Source of the DNA: Lepidostoma basale
Taxonomy: Eukaryota; Arthropoda; Insecta; Trichoptera; Lepidostomatidae
Length of the DNA stretch: 64,000 bases
Direction: 5' to 3'
Assembly (NCBI GenBank): GCA_022606425.2
Contig: JAHDVF020000676.1
Span: forward strand, 930,001-994,000
Every line of letters begins with the position of its first letter. The first letter of the stretch is position 1. Below are positions 10,640 to 21,065 of this stretch, piece after piece. The notes beneath the pieces were generated by a model. That model did not search any database and was not told the origin of the DNA. It saw nothing but the letters and a program-made list of their open reading frames with translations. Position numbers and translations under genes: made by a program.

Positions 10640-10985
10640 TAGGGTATCGTGTCAGAGTGGCAACTGTTATGACTGCCGCACCGAATGTCCACCGTTCAAT
10701 TCCCCGGTGATGACGGCGTGAAAAAAAATTCTTTGGTCTTTATGTTAACAACATTCCCCATTCCGCGCTTCTTACGACCACCACGTCTGAAATTTTTTTA
10801 GAACTTGTTTATATGCTACTATTTTTTAAATAACTTCACATTTTGTAGGTCAATCTACACTAGCGCCATCTATTAAGATAATTTGTAAGCATTAAGCAGA
10901 AATCTTTATTAATACAATGTGTCTTTGGTCTGGTGGAATTTACCTGAAAATAAAAATGGCGATACACTAAGCTGCATATGAGCTG
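10640..10985 (+). mobile_element. tRNA-derived SINE family 1, interrupted copy
   Basis: The degenerate head (CGTGTCAGAGTGGCAACTG; TTCAATTCCCCGGTGATG) ends with TTCTTTGGTCT at about 10738. The SINE resumes at 10919 with GTCTTTGGTCTGGTGGAATT and ACAATAAAA-like body. About 175-185 bases containing a minus-strand repeat-B arm (AACAACATTCCCCATTCCGC) are inserted between, with TCTTTGGTCT at both edges. Confidence 0.6.
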
Positions 10986-11828
10986 TATTGGCTGCATTTC
11001 TCAAGATGTATTGGCTCGTCAACGATTTCCTGCAAAGTCGATTCCTAGTTGTCGATCCATCTTTTTGACGGTCTGCCCAGGGGTCGTGGGTTGGTCATGT
11101 ATCACAATATTATGGAGTCCATTTTCAAGTATGCATACGATTATCTGAATCCATTCTTCCCATGTGAGCATAAAAAGCCATTTTTTTTAAATTACGAATC
11201 TTTTTTTAGATTTTTAATGGCGTCAAATAAATTCAATATTTTTCAAATGTGATTTATGATTTCTTACTATTGTACTTACATATATTACACATTATAATGG
11301 CAAACACTGAATATCATCGAGAGAGAGTACGAGTATATTTTCAATAGAAGAGAGCGAAAGAGGAATACTTTGAATTTTGTTGAATTGTGTTGGTATTATT
11401 TGAGTATTATTGTATGGGTGTAGAAAACAAAATGAGAACAATTTGGTGTTGTTAATTGTGAAATTTTAACGTGTGTGAAATAAACTTTTAAATTAAAAGT
11501 TAAAACTTATTACTGATTATGATTGTGCAGTGAACCACGTTTAGGGTGGAAAATCTTTACTTGCGTGAATATTAGTATTTCACGGATTGGAACTAGTCTC
11601 CTATTAGTTTTCATAATTTCAGGGTTTGTTATTCTAAGTTATTTGGAAGAGTTCCACACTACGGGCGATTTGCCAGAACACTGCTAACACTTGTCTATGC
11701 CTATGTTCATTATGTTCATTGTCCACCAATGTTTATTTTAATTCATCCCAAACGACGCTGTATGCCTTCCAATAGAGATGAAAATCACACTTGAAATATT
11801 CATTAAAATTATTATCTTACTCGGTGAT
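10986..11828. other. AT-rich unassigned stretch
   Basis: No repeat family or gene was recognised. Confidence 0.35.
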
Positions 11829-12150
11829 TCACAAAGTGGTCTTTATAGACCCCCAGGGGTCTACGACAACTTGTAAGGGGTCCATGTCAGCGGGAGTCCA
11901 TGTCAGCGGGGGTCTATGAAATGAAAATGGGGGTCCACGATATTGGATCTCATGTTGGATGGTCGAAATCGTTGGCGACCTTTTTTTAAGTTTATTCGGC
12001 AAAGATCGGACATTTATTTGTAAAAAAAATCGTTTCAACGTTACGATTAATTTGTAAAAATCTAATTTTAGGAAAGCAGGGGGTCTACACAAAATAGAAG
12101 AAATCGGCAAGGGGTCTACGGGACAAAACAGTTTGGGAACCTATGATCTA
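11829..12150. mobile_element. hAT-like non-autonomous DNA element (tentative)
   Basis: GGGGTCTACG/GGGTCCATG motifs recur at both ends: 11860-11935 and 12078-12120. The right end, CAGTTTGGGAACCTA, resembles the complement of a hAT terminus (TAGGTTCCCAAACTG). The left end is AGTGGTCTTTATAGACCCCC. No transposase is present. Confidence 0.45.
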
Positions 12151-12799
12151 ACTGAATGCGTTGATTCGTCTTCTTAATGTCACATTATTTCTATTTTACT
12201 TCTGGTTTGATGTAATCTCTACACGGGAGAGTTTTATAGTTATCTGTGGCTATATCTATCTGTGACTAATAGGTAATAGAAAAACGAAAGGGTTCGGTTT
12301 AACTCATATCATTAGACTTATTAGAGGATTCTTAAAGAACTCTACTATCTTGAAGAGAATCCTTCTGTTTAAATTCGACAACCTCATCATATATTGTTTT
12401 ATTTCTTAGTATGCAGAATTAACCTGGTGACGCCATTGGGGAGAATAATCAAGTCAAGAACTATTAATGTTGAGATTAATATTTTTCATACGTGATGTCG
12501 GAAAATGACTTTTATGGTTACTATGGCAATATTCAAATGGAACAATACTAATTTCTTGTCTCTCGCATTTTCCAATGCCAAAGCAAAAGTGATGCCCAAA
12601 TATACACGGTATAACGGTATACCACTAATCTGAATATAGAAATCGTTATAATTATGGTCATATAAGTACCTTTTTGTTTTTTGAACAACGATGCTATATT
12701 CCATATTTAATATTTGATATTGATAAAGATAATCTCCATTTTAGAGAATATTTAACATATTGTACAATGATGTATAATATTATATAACAAAATTCCATA
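12151..12799. other. Mostly unassigned; jockey-like scrap at 12380-12450
   Basis: TTTTATTTCTTAGTATGCAG followed by AATTAACCTGGTGACGCC is a decayed piece of the jockey-like C-terminus. The rest is AT-rich and unrecognised. Confidence 0.4.
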
Positions 12800-13090
12800 C
12801 TAAATAATTAATACGAATAAGAACGTCCGTTTTCTAAAAGCTCTATTATGTTTAATGGGAATGATATCACCAGAATTGGACACCAAAGCAGAACATAACT
12901 TTACCATAAAATATAAAAAAACTTTTGGAAAGCAGACATTTTGAGTCGTATTAATTATTTGTATTATTATATATTTTTTTGAGGACGATATGACATTTAA
13001 AAATTAATTTCCTAGGCTTAATATATTCTCTAACATATACTTAAATTTCTAGAAAACAGACGCTTTTCTTTAATATTGAATTAGGTACTA
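12800..13090. mobile_element. Relic of hammerhead-like family F
   Basis: Contains AATACGAATAAGAACGTCCG and two complements of the outer arm (12925-12950 and 13050-13075), but the central motif has been lost. Confidence 0.45.
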
Positions 13091-13101
13091 AAGTTATTAA
13101 A

Positions 13102-13160
13102 AGTAACACCTGATGATGTCAACATAGGTTGATGAAACAGCTGTCGCGTACAATAAAATA
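13102..13160 (+). ncRNA. Candidate type I hammerhead ribozyme, family A
   Basis: The core CTGATGA is at 13110-13116. Stem II is GTCAAC (13118-13123), loop ATAG, then GTTGAT (13128-13133). GAAA is at 13134-13137, followed by AC-AGCT-GT and C13145 (predicted cut after it). All conserved catalytic bases are present. Distal stem I can pair TTATT upstream with AATAA downstream across an internal loop. It lies about 160 bases before the Beat exon, with a flank of family A (GTTTCGGCCAAAACAATGG) at 13226-13245. Confidence 0.8.
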
Positions 13161-13321
13161 CAATTGTGATCCAAAAAACAAAGTCATGTAATTTAACAGT
13201 TTAAAATGTTAAGGTATCATAGTGTTTCGGCCAAAACAATGGACTATTTATTACAAGTAATTTGTATTAGGTTTACGATATCGGTAACAGAGAGTTAATG
13301 GATATTTCTGATATGTTCTAG

Positions 13322-13527
13322 GAGTACCAGGTCTGAAAGACGTCCAGGTGGCCGTTCCTGAGGCAGCGGCAGCCGGCGACACGGTATCTCTGCACTGCAG
13401 ATACGACTTGGAGCAAGACACGCTCTACAGCGTCAAGTGGTACAAGGGTCGCCAGGAGTTCTTCCGCTACATCCCTAAGGAGCTACCCCACACCAAGGTG
13501 TTCCCTCTGCAAGGAGTGGACGTGGAC
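13322..13527 (+). CDS. beat: Beaten path family Ig-domain exon (first half of Ig domain 1)
   Basis: Internal exon of a Beat-family neuronal Ig protein; in flies these secreted or membrane proteins pair with Side-family proteins in axon guidance. The exon has an AG acceptor at 13320-13321 and a GTGAGT donor at 13528. It enters with two bases of a split codon, then reads 68 codons without a stop and ends in phase 0. Visible motifs are LKDVQVAVPEA (strand A), LHCRYDLE with the first Ig cysteine, and LYSVKWYKGRQEFFRY with the strand-C tryptophan, followed by KVFPLQGVDVD. This VKWYKG...FYRY-like block is the Beat signature. The partner cysteine is in the exon at 33868. Codons are GC-rich at third positions, unlike the AT-rich surroundings. 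Upstream exons, including the signal peptide, were not found in 1-13321. The paralogue (Beat I-VII) cannot be assigned. Confidence 0.9.
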
Positions 13528-13860
13528 GTGAGTACCATTTCTGACACATAACGTGATGATAGCTTTCAGGTCCATCAACCGAGAACATGATATTTTGAAA
13601 GACCCAAGAAGATCCTGTTTTATTCGGACGGTCTCAGGTTCGGGTATAATTAATGCATAAAAGTAATTCTACAAGATTTTGCGAGTTAAATTGTGATGTG
13701 AAGGCTAAAGCCAGGGAAAGGTTATTATGAAAACCATTCATTACGCTTGGATTTCGCAAATATCCCACTAAATTACAATACATTCTAGATTTACCTCCAT
13801 CTGAAAATTTTACAAAGTAACAGTTATTTTTGTTCCATTTCTTACATCTCTTTTTTTATA

Positions 13861-13940
13861 TAATCACTACACTTTATTATACTTTAAACAAACGTGTTTC
13901 GGGGTACAGACGTCCACCATCTGTGTAAAAATATTGACAA
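13861..13940 (-). repeat. Decayed hammerhead-like element, family H
   Basis: The minus strand reads CAGATGG, a hairpin-like segment, CCCCGAAACACGTTTG. The order is hammerhead-like but core bases differ. A better copy is at 49540-49600. Confidence 0.4.
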
Positions 13941-14165
13941 GTTACTCATATCATATATAAATGAAATGTTATTTAGTATTTTTTTTATTAATATGGTCAT
14001 TTTAGATAGATTTTCAAATGATTTTTTTGTTGTTACCCCAGATTACCAACTAAATATAAACGTGATTGTTTAAATGGTTTTACAGCTTTTAGTTTGAAAA
14101 TGCCCTCCCAAAGCGAAACAATTTTTAACTAATATTTATATTTATATTTATATAAAATATATGGA

Positions 14166-14388
14166 AAAAGAAGCCGAGGACGACCGAGGAAAACATGATA
14201 TGACTAAATTAATCAATTACTAAAAGGCGGCCACAGTCGAAGTCGGAATAATCGACGTACGTGCATGGTACGATGTATGAATGTAGAGGAAGCTCGAGAG
14301 GTATGCCAGGACAGAGCATTGTGGCGATTCATCCTCTCTGCCTACCCCTCCGGGGAAAAGGCGTGATGGTTAGTTAGTTAGTTAGTTA
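14166..14388 (+). mobile_element. TTAG-tail LINE, 3' fragment
   Basis: Begins AAAAGAAGCCGAGGACGACC, runs through the RRTCM-type segment and ends GGCGTGATGG(TTAG)n at about 14388. Closest in detail to the copy at 858-1135. Confidence 0.8.
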
Positions 14389-14485
14389 TATTTATACATA
14401 AATAAAAATCTCTGTAACACAAAATATACAATCGCGTTAATATTATATTATAATTTAGTATTCGAAAATGATTCTTAAAACTTAA

Positions 14486-14578
14486 CATTTGATAATGCCT
14501 TAGCGAGGCGAAATATGTCAGTTCCATGTAATATAAAGATCTTCACGAAAACAGACGTTTTCATTCGTATTAATTACA
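14486..14578 (+). mobile_element. Hammerhead-like family F, half element
   Basis: TTGATAA, T, GCCTTAGCGAGGC, GAAATATGTC: stem II pairs GCCT with AGGC and the U3/A8 variant is present. Ends AACAGACGTTTTCATTCG. Confidence 0.55.
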
Positions 14579-14618
14579 TTTTGGTGAAGAAAATATTCTT
14601 ATATAGTAATATTGTTGT

Positions 14619-15115
14619 ACAGAAATAATGACCCTTATGTATGGAAGCGAAGCATGGAACTGGCAAAAGAAGGATGAAAGTAGAATAAATGCAGTTGAAA
14701 TGAGATCTCTTAGAAGAATGTGTGGATACTCTGTGTATGATAGAGTGCCGAATGAAAATATAAGAAGTGAATGCGGTGCGAATGATGGTGTCATGAACAA
14801 AATAATGAAAGGATCATTAGGATGGTTTGGACATGTTGAAAGAATGAATGAAGAAAGAATGGTAAAAAAATTATATGTTAATGATGTAAATGGAACCAGA
14901 AATAGAGGAAGACCGAGGAAAACGTGGCACGATCAAATAAATCAAATATTGAATGTCGGCCATGTGAGGAGTCAGAGAAATCGACGCGCGTGCATGACAC
15001 GATGTATGAATGTTGAGGAAGCGAGAGAAATATGTCAGGAAAGAAAAGTGTGGCAGTCCATTCTTTCTGCCTACCTCTTCGGGGAGACGGCGTGATGGTT
15101 AGTTAGTTAGTTAGT
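14619..15115 (+). mobile_element. TTAG-tail LINE, well preserved 3' end
   Basis: The open frame 14628-15095 (155 residues) is intact. It reads LMYGSEAWNWQKKDESRINA, VEMRSLRRMCGYSVYDRVPN, then SLGWFGHVERMNEERMVKKL, NRGRPRKTWHDQINQIL and AREICQERKVWQSILSAY. It ends GETA stop inside GGCGTGATGG(TTAG)n. This is the conserved C-terminal tail of insect LINEs, after the reverse transcriptase. The intact frame suggests a fairly young insertion. Confidence 0.9.
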
Positions 15116-15935
15116 TTAGAAATAATGTTTAATTATCCGTTACAAAGGAATGCTTAGTTTTACGTTCTAAATTGTTTGAAATATCCATGTTTAATAATAA
15201 TTCTTCCCTTAACAAGCACAATGTAAAATGTATTTTATTCGAATTGCGTGTTATTATGAACGACGACAACGGCAAGTGAGTAGTACTTCATACAAATACC
15301 CACTTAGCAGGGTTTTATATTCCCAAGTTTGAAATATAAAGAGCGCCTCGAAGATCTCCGAAATATTGTGGTGTTTAAGTCCCATCAAAAAACGAAAAAC
15401 GGTAGTGTTTAAGATGTTTTACTTTTCTAATGTTATTGCTCTCCATCAAGATTGTTATGTTTAAGTGGAACGCGGAGGGAATTTATCGTTTCACGGATGT
15501 ACACGGGTTCATTACGCATAATGGTCCTGTAGGAGAAGAGAAATGCGATTAATGGCGGGAACCTCTATTGCTGGAAATTTTATTTCTACGTTTTATATCC
15601 GCACAAATTTAATAAAATAAACGGGAAACGAGTGTATTGTGGATAATATCGATTTCCGCATGAACTTTGCGCGGTGATCGATATATTTCTCCCGCCCTGC
15701 GATAAAAAATATTCTTCTGTATTAAATTCTAAAGTGATCTTTAGAAAGACTTAGAGCGGAATTTCATCACGCTGCTAAACCAACTTGAAAAGTTTTCTAA
15801 TATAAGCGAATATTCGTGCTCAAGAAAATTGTCGTTAATTTTTTTTGCCTTATTCCATTTTCACAAATATTCTTAATATATATATTTTTGTTGATTACCA
15901 CAGATGTTGCCAGTTAACTATTGATATCTAACAAA
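15116..15935. other. Unique stretch with island 15441-15730
   Basis: Non-repeat DNA. Positions 15441-15730 are locally less AT-rich (GGAACGCGGAGGGAATTTAT; TTTGCGCGGTGATCGATATA) and have no open frame. Candidate intronic regulatory sequence by exclusion only. Confidence 0.4.
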
Positions 15936-16440
15936 TTAACTAACCATCACGCCGTCTCCCCGGAGGGGTAGGCAGAAAGAATGGAACGCCACACTGTTCT
16001 GTCCTGACATACTTCTCTTGCTCTTGCTACATCTTGTCATGCACGCACGTCAATTTCTCCGACTCCTCACGAGACCGACATTCAATATTTAATTGATTTG
16101 ATTGTGCTACGTTTTCCTCGGTCTTCCTCTATTTCTAGCTGCGTTCACGCCGTTTACATAAACCTTCTTTACCACTCTATCTTCACTCATTCTTTCTATG
16201 TGTCCAAACCATCTTAATGACCCTTTCCTTATTTTGTTTATAACACTTTTATTCACACCACATTCACTTCTTTTGCATTTGTCACTCTATCATATGCAGA
16301 TTTGCTACACATTCGTCTTAGAGATCTCATTTCTACTGCATTTATTATACTTTCATCCTTCTTTTGCCAGTTCCATGCTTCACTTCCATACATAAGGGTC
16401 GGCACAAGAACACCATTATGCACTGCCATCTTAGCTTTTT
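15936..16440 (-). mobile_element. TTAG-tail LINE, 3' end
   Basis: Starts with the complement of the tail (TAACTAACCATCACGCCGTC) and extends to the LMYGSEAWNWQKK region and beyond (AAGGGTCGGCACAAGAACAC). The frame is broken. Confidence 0.85.
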
Positions 16441-16534
16441 GGATAGGCTATTGATATCTTATAAAGCGAATTGAAAAAAATTCTAACAAGATGAGGGCAC
16501 GATACAAGAAATTGACTTCGGGATGGGATTTCGC

Positions 16535-16745
16535 ACATCGTGTCATGCACGCGCGTCGATTTCTCCGATTCCTCACGTGGCCGACATTCAATATTTAATT
16601 TATTTGATCGCGCCACGTTTTTCTCTATTTTCCTCTATTTCTCGTTCCATTTACATCGTTTACGTATATCTTTTTTACCATTCTTTCTTCATTCATTCTT
16701 GCCATGTGTCCAAACCATCTTAATGATCTTTTCATTATTTTGAAA
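16535..16745 (-). mobile_element. TTAG-tail LINE, internal fragment
   Basis: Complement of the segment from GHMARMNEE to TRC, without the 3' tail; it begins at CATCGTGTCATGCACGCGCG. Confidence 0.75.
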
Positions 16746-16829
16746 TTGCTATAATCCCGCAAAATTCCAATTTTTATGCTTTAACTTGGACCAGTTTTTA
16801 AACAACATTTTGTTTTTGAATGTGGTCGT

Positions 16830-16985
16830 AAGGTGGTCATAAGAAGGGCGGAATGGGGAATGTTGTTTTACCTAAAGCGATCGCTTAACCCAACCAATGA
16901 CAGGTCATAAGTCCTGTAAACGCCTCGACCACCATATTCTGTTTCCAAAATAATTTACATCTTCGTCTCTATTGAAATACAATTA
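16830..16985 (+). repeat. Repeat B, single arm
   Basis: GGTGGTCATAAGAAGGGCGG, AACCCAACCAATGACAGGTC and CCTCGACCACCATATTCTG, ending with CTTCGTCTCTATTGAAATAC. Confidence 0.8.
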
Positions 16986-17380
16986 ATCCTTAAAATAAAA
17001 TTGTTTAAAATGCTTTAATATATGAGCATATGTTTTTTAATACTACTATTGACTAATTTATTTTGAAACAGACCTATATCCCGACAAGTTCAGTTTACGA
17101 GGGTCAGTAATCATGACCACTATAAGTAAGGTCCAGAAAGCAGTTAAATGTATTGGTAGCTGGATCCTTTACGTTATACGGTTCGCGCAAGAATATATAG
17201 CTATTCAATAGGGTGAGCTAAGTGTGTGTAGGACTCTTCAATCTAGATAGTTAAGACATGCGAGGAGGGGTGAATTTATTGGTTACATCTCCTTGCGTAT
17301 CGAGATCCTGCATGACAATAATGCGGAATACATAAATATAAGTCTCAGTATCAAGAATTTAGGAAGCATTCAATAGAAGT
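16986..17380. other. Unique stretch, nothing recognised
   Basis: No match elsewhere in the window and no coding domain. Confidence 0.35.
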
Positions 17381-17590
17381 GACCTTTAAATGAATGTGTC
17401 CAAGTTTGGCGAACCGAACTATGATTTTCAAAATAAATTTGCACAATTTGCAAGCGCTGTTCTGACGTCAGTCTACGAGTATTTATGGTGGAATGGCAAA
17501 ACGTACTGACTACGAATCAACTGTCAACTGTCAAATTGACAGTCTGTAAGAACAATGTTGCCAGTTTAAAAACCTAACCTTTAAAAAAAA
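17381..17590 (+). mobile_element. TIR element C, right half
   Basis: Matches the right half of 42271-42770: GTTTGGCGAACCGAACTATG, TCAACTGTCAACTGTCAAAT, then AATGTTGCCAGTTTAAAAAC and an A-rich terminus. Confidence 0.65.
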
Positions 17591-17757
17591 ACATATTTTA
17601 ATATTTTATTCGCGACAAATGTTTTCTCAACCTATGTTGACATCATCAGATGACACATAAAGGTGCGAAAAATCTCGAAAACTTGACATCAGATATATAA
17701 TTGTAACACCTAATAATGACAACATAGGTTGACGAAACATAAATAATCGTAAAACTA
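17591..17757. repeat. Hammerhead family A inverted pair, both decayed
   Basis: The minus copy (core 17643-17649) keeps CTGATGA and GTCAAC-ATAG-GTTGA but has lost the G of GAAA. The plus copy at 17708-17745 has CTAATAA in place of the core. Both keep the outer hairpins. Confidence 0.6.
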
Positions 17758-18225
17758 ACTAACTTACTAACCATCACGCCCTCTCCCCGAAGGGGTTGGC
17801 AGAAAGAATGGACTGCCGCACTTTTCTTTCCTGACATATTTCTCTCGCTTCCTCAACATTCATACATCATGTCATGCACGCGCGTCGATTTCTCCGAGTC
17901 CTCACATGGCCGACATTCTATATTTGATTTATTTGATCGTGCCACGTTTTCCTCGGTCTTCCTCTATTTCTGGTTCCATTTACATCGTTAACATATAATT
18001 TTTTTGCCATTCTTTCTTCATTCATTATTTCCATATGTCCAAACCATATTAATGATCCTTTTATTATTTTGTTCATAACAACATCATTCGCACTGTATTC
18101 ACTTCTTATATTTTCATTCGACACTCTATCATACGCAGAGTATCCACACATTCTTCTAAGAGATCTCATTTCAACTGCATTTATTCTACTTTCATCCTTC
18201 TTTTGCCAGTTCCATGCTTCCATAT
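17758..18225 (-). mobile_element. TTAG-tail LINE, 3' end
   Basis: The minus strand encodes EAWNWQKKDESRINAVEMRS, GYSAYDRVSNENIRSEYSAN and RGRPRKTWHDQINQI, then a 3' end complementary to TAACCATCACGCCCTC. A frame break lies near 17918. Confidence 0.85.
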
Positions 18226-18440
18226 CACAATTATAAACTGTTAAATTAAAAAAACTTTGTTTTATGTATCACAATTATATTTTTATTATTCGCTACAGCT
18301 GTTTCGTCAACCTATGTTGTCATCATCAGGTGTTACAATAATATATCTAATGTCAAATTTTCTTCAAACCTTTGTGTCATCTGATGATGTAAACATAGGT
18401 TGACGAAACATTTGTTGCGAATAAAATAATTAAATATAGT
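18226..18440. mobile_element. Hammerhead family A inverted element
   Basis: The outer arm at 18234-18290 (TGTTAAATTAAAAAAACTTT and TATCACAATTATA) precedes a minus-strand hammerhead; a decayed plus-strand copy follows at 18383-18420 (CTGATGA, GTAAACATAGGTTGAC, GAAACATTTGTT). Confidence 0.7.
18291..18345 (-). ncRNA. Candidate type I hammerhead ribozyme, family A
   Basis: On the minus strand: CTGATGA (18329-18323), T, GACAAC-ATAG-GTTGAC, GAAA, AC-AGCT-GT then A as the pre-cut base (GUA, an allowed triplet). Distal stem I pairs ATTATT with AATAAT. One stem II mismatch (A against G side). Confidence 0.75.
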
Positions 18441-18532
18441 TTTTTTTTTAAAGGTTTGGTTTTTAAACTGGCAACATTCTTTCTGCAGACTGTCAATTTG
18501 ACAGTTGACAGTTGATTTGTAGTCATTTACAT
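18441..18532 (-). mobile_element. TIR element C, terminal fragment
   Basis: TTAAAGGTTTGGTTTTTAAA and ACTGTCAATTTGACAGTTGA, the same end as at 24333-24420. Confidence 0.55.
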
Positions 18533-18609
18533 CATTAACATATATTTTTTTTACCATTCTTTCTTCATTCATTCTTTCTTCATTCCATAATCGTATATTG
18601 ATAAAAAAC

Positions 18610-19065
18610 AGTTTTTCTTGGAAACTTGAAACTAGCGCTCTTTAAGAATATGGGATCCATTACGGAGGATGAACCGCTGCGGAAATGGTGGCTGCGGTTA
18701 CTCCAATTCCATTACGCGAGACAGGAATTGATTCTGCTTACTCGCGGTATTCCGCAGGAGCCGTCTCCGCCGCGCGGGGAGGGGCATATTCTTGTTTTTA
18801 GAGCTCGCTCAAAGGGCCGAGGATGCGGGGCTCTATGGAAATCTTGCACCGTCATCTGCCCAGATTGCCGGCGTGCCTTAAAAAACTCCGGCCCAGTCTT
18901 TAATGTGTTTGTCAATGGCTATCAATCACTCGCGGCTCCCCCGGCCCTGATCAATAGGCGCCAGCCGGGGCGGGGGCGCTCGATAACAATGAAGAGTTGA
19001 AATCACTTTTTGATTCCTGTTGTTTCCTCTTCGCTCAGATATTGTCGCGTTTTCTCACTTGACAA
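18610..19065. other. Unique GC-rich island in the intron
   Basis: Unusually GC-rich for this window (CCGTCTCCGCCGCGCGGGGA near 18770; GCGCCAGCCGGGGCGGGGGC near 18960). The 124-codon plus frame 18626-19000 and its shadow have no recognised domain. It matches no repeat here. I favour a conserved regulatory element over a gene, without proof. Confidence 0.45.
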
Positions 19066-19206
19066 GTGTCTGTCGAATGGGACAATCTTTTTTCATCTTG
19101 CAGAGAGTGGATTATATTTATTTTATTTTATTATATTATATTTTATGATGATTTGATGATGAATGTGAATAAGTCCAAGGTAATCCAAGATAAGTCCAAG
19201 ATAAGT

Positions 19207-19385
19207 CCAAGGCAATCGGGTGGTGGTCTAGGGGATAGAACGCTTGGCTCCTGATCCAGGGGACGTGGGTTCAAGCCTAGACACGACCAGATTCCTTCTT
19301 CATAATAATGAGCTTTTTTCTGCTCACATTGAAGATTGTAATAATAAATTCTAATATCATTGATTTTAATCCTTGATATTAGTCT
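19207..19385 (+). mobile_element. tRNA-derived SINE family 2
   Basis: Head GGTGGTCTAGGGGATAGAAC (box A-like) and GTGGGTTCAAGCCTAGACAC (box B), then a body ending TTCTAATATCATTGATTTT. Minus-strand relatives are at 42870-43052 and 46635-46802. Confidence 0.8.
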
Positions 19386-19419
19386 TTTTAAAAAAAAATA
19401 AAAAATAAAACAAAATAAT

Positions 19420-20145
19420 GATTTTCGAAAAAGAAGGAAGCATGACAGTCTGCAACATTAGTGTAAACGGTGAAAATCTGGAACAAGTGGATGAATTTGT
19501 TTATTAAGGAAGTATGTTTACAAAGGATGGGAGGGTGGAGAAGGATATTGAAAGAAGGGTTGGGGCAGGCAACAGAATAAATGGTGCACTTAAAGTTGTC
19601 ATCGCAAACAAAAGCCTATCCAAAAAGCCAAGATGGCAGTGCACAATGGTGTTCTTGTGCCGACCCTTATGTATGGAAGTGAAGCATGGAACTGGCAAAA
19701 GAAGGATGAAAGTAGAATAAATGCAGTAGAAATGAGATCTCTAAGACGAATGTGTGGCAAATCTGTATATGATAGAGTGACAAATGCAAGTATAAGAAGT
19801 GAATGTGGTGCGAATGAAAGTGTTATGAACAAAATAAGGAAAGGGTCATTAAGATGGTTTGGACACATGGAAAGAATGAGTGAAGACAGAATGGTAAAGA
19901 AGGTATATGTAAACGGCGTGAACGGAGCTAGAAATAGAGGAAGGCCGAGGAAAACGTGGCACGATCAAATCAATCAAATATTAAATGTCAGTCACGTGAG
20001 GAGTCGGAGAAATCGACGTGCGTGCATGACAAGATGTATGAATGTAGAGGAAGCGAGAGAAGTATGCCAGGACAGAACAGTGTGGCGTTCCATTCTTTCT
20101 GCCTACCCCTCCGGGGAGACGGCGTGATGGTTAGTTAGTTAGTTT
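19420..20145 (+). mobile_element. TTAG-tail LINE, longest 3' copy
   Basis: The longest copy in the window. The open frame 19633-20127 (164 residues) has LVPTLMYGSEAWNWQKKDES, RMCGKSVYDRVTNASIRSEC, SLRWFGHMERMSEDRMVKKV and ends SAYPSGETA at the tail GGCGTGATGG(TTAG)n. Upstream, 19430-19632 encodes the preceding segment (MFTKDGRVEKDIERRVGAGN-like) in another frame. RT and endonuclease domains are absent. Confidence 0.9.
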
Positions 20146-20164
20146 ATATTTTATGGAAATTAAA

Positions 20165-20440
20165 TTTCTAACTAATTAACTAACTAACCATCACGCCGTC
20201 TCTGACATATTTCTCTCGCTTCCTCAACATTTATAAATCGTGTCATGCACGTGGGTCGATTTCTCTGACTTCTCACGTGGTAGACATTTAATATTTGATT
20301 AATTTGATCGTGCCACATTTTCCTCGGTCTTCCTCTTTTTCTAGTTCCATTTATATCGTTAACAAATACTTCTATCTTAATGATCCTTTCATTATTTTAT
20401 TCTAAACACCATCATTCACACCGCATTCACTTTTTATTCG
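20165..20440 (-). mobile_element. TTAG-tail LINE, 3' fragment with deletion
   Basis: Starts TAACTAACTAACCATCACGC and lacks the segment coding AREICQERKVWQSI; it faces the 19420-20145 copy tail to tail about 20 bases away. Confidence 0.75.
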
Positions 20441-20454
20441 AAATACACCAAGCA

Positions 20455-20608
20455 TATGAGAACTGACAGTAGTGTCAAAATATATAATACCTGCGTAAGG
20501 CCTATACTGACATATACCATTGAGACCAGAGCGGATACCACGAGAACGAAGGCTAAAGTACGGGTGGCAGAGATGCGGACGCTGAGGATGATAGCAGGAA
20601 AGACTCTT
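20455..20608 (+). mobile_element. LINE C-terminal remnant (family 6), left part
   Basis: Encodes YNTCVRPILTYTIETRADTT and RVAEMRTLRMIAGKT, and continues at 21072 after an inserted jockey-like element. Confidence 0.7.
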
Positions 20609-21065
20609 TCCGTGGCTCTTTCCGACTGAATTCTTGCTAGGTATGCTAAGCTACCAATCATTGGAGAGAAGAAGGAACATTCACTTGGGAGTTCACTTCT
20701 TTCAGCTGATTGGCGGCCGTATACAGAACTAGGATGTCCTGAGTGATGTAGGTCTATTTGTCCCTGATAATTACCTTCGTCAAAGACAGCACAGATTGTT
20801 TTATTTGCCACGCTGCAGAACCAACCTGCCAATGGTTATGCCTGTGGGTAGGGCAATCTTATTGCTTAATCGGATCGCCTCGGAGGTCGACATATTTCGT
20901 GATAGTGTGAGTTGCCTGAGGATGCAATATCAATGTTATGATTTTTTCTTATTCTAAAGTTTTTTTTTTTTTTAATGCTTCTCTTTTTATAATGTAATTG
21001 CAAACGATTTGGAATTGTATGTCTGTAATGTTTGTGATTTTTATTAAAATAAATGAAATGAAATG
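20609..21065 (+). mobile_element. Jockey-clade LINE inserted inside another LINE
   Basis: 5'-truncated copy of the 7513-8110 element: it starts within PWLFPTEFLLG, reads CRTNLPMVMPVGRAILLLNR and ends in (AAATG)n. ACTCTT occurs at 20603-20608 and 21066-21071, a clean target duplication. Confidence 0.85.

Noticed and set aside
18626..19000. 124-codon plus-strand open frame in a GC-rich island
   Set aside because: An overlapping minus-strand frame is equally open and neither shows a domain or repeat-free codon bias; long frames are expected by chance in GC-rich DNA.
20434..20832. 132-codon minus-strand open frame
   Set aside because: It is the antisense shadow of the jockey-like LINE frame on the plus strand.
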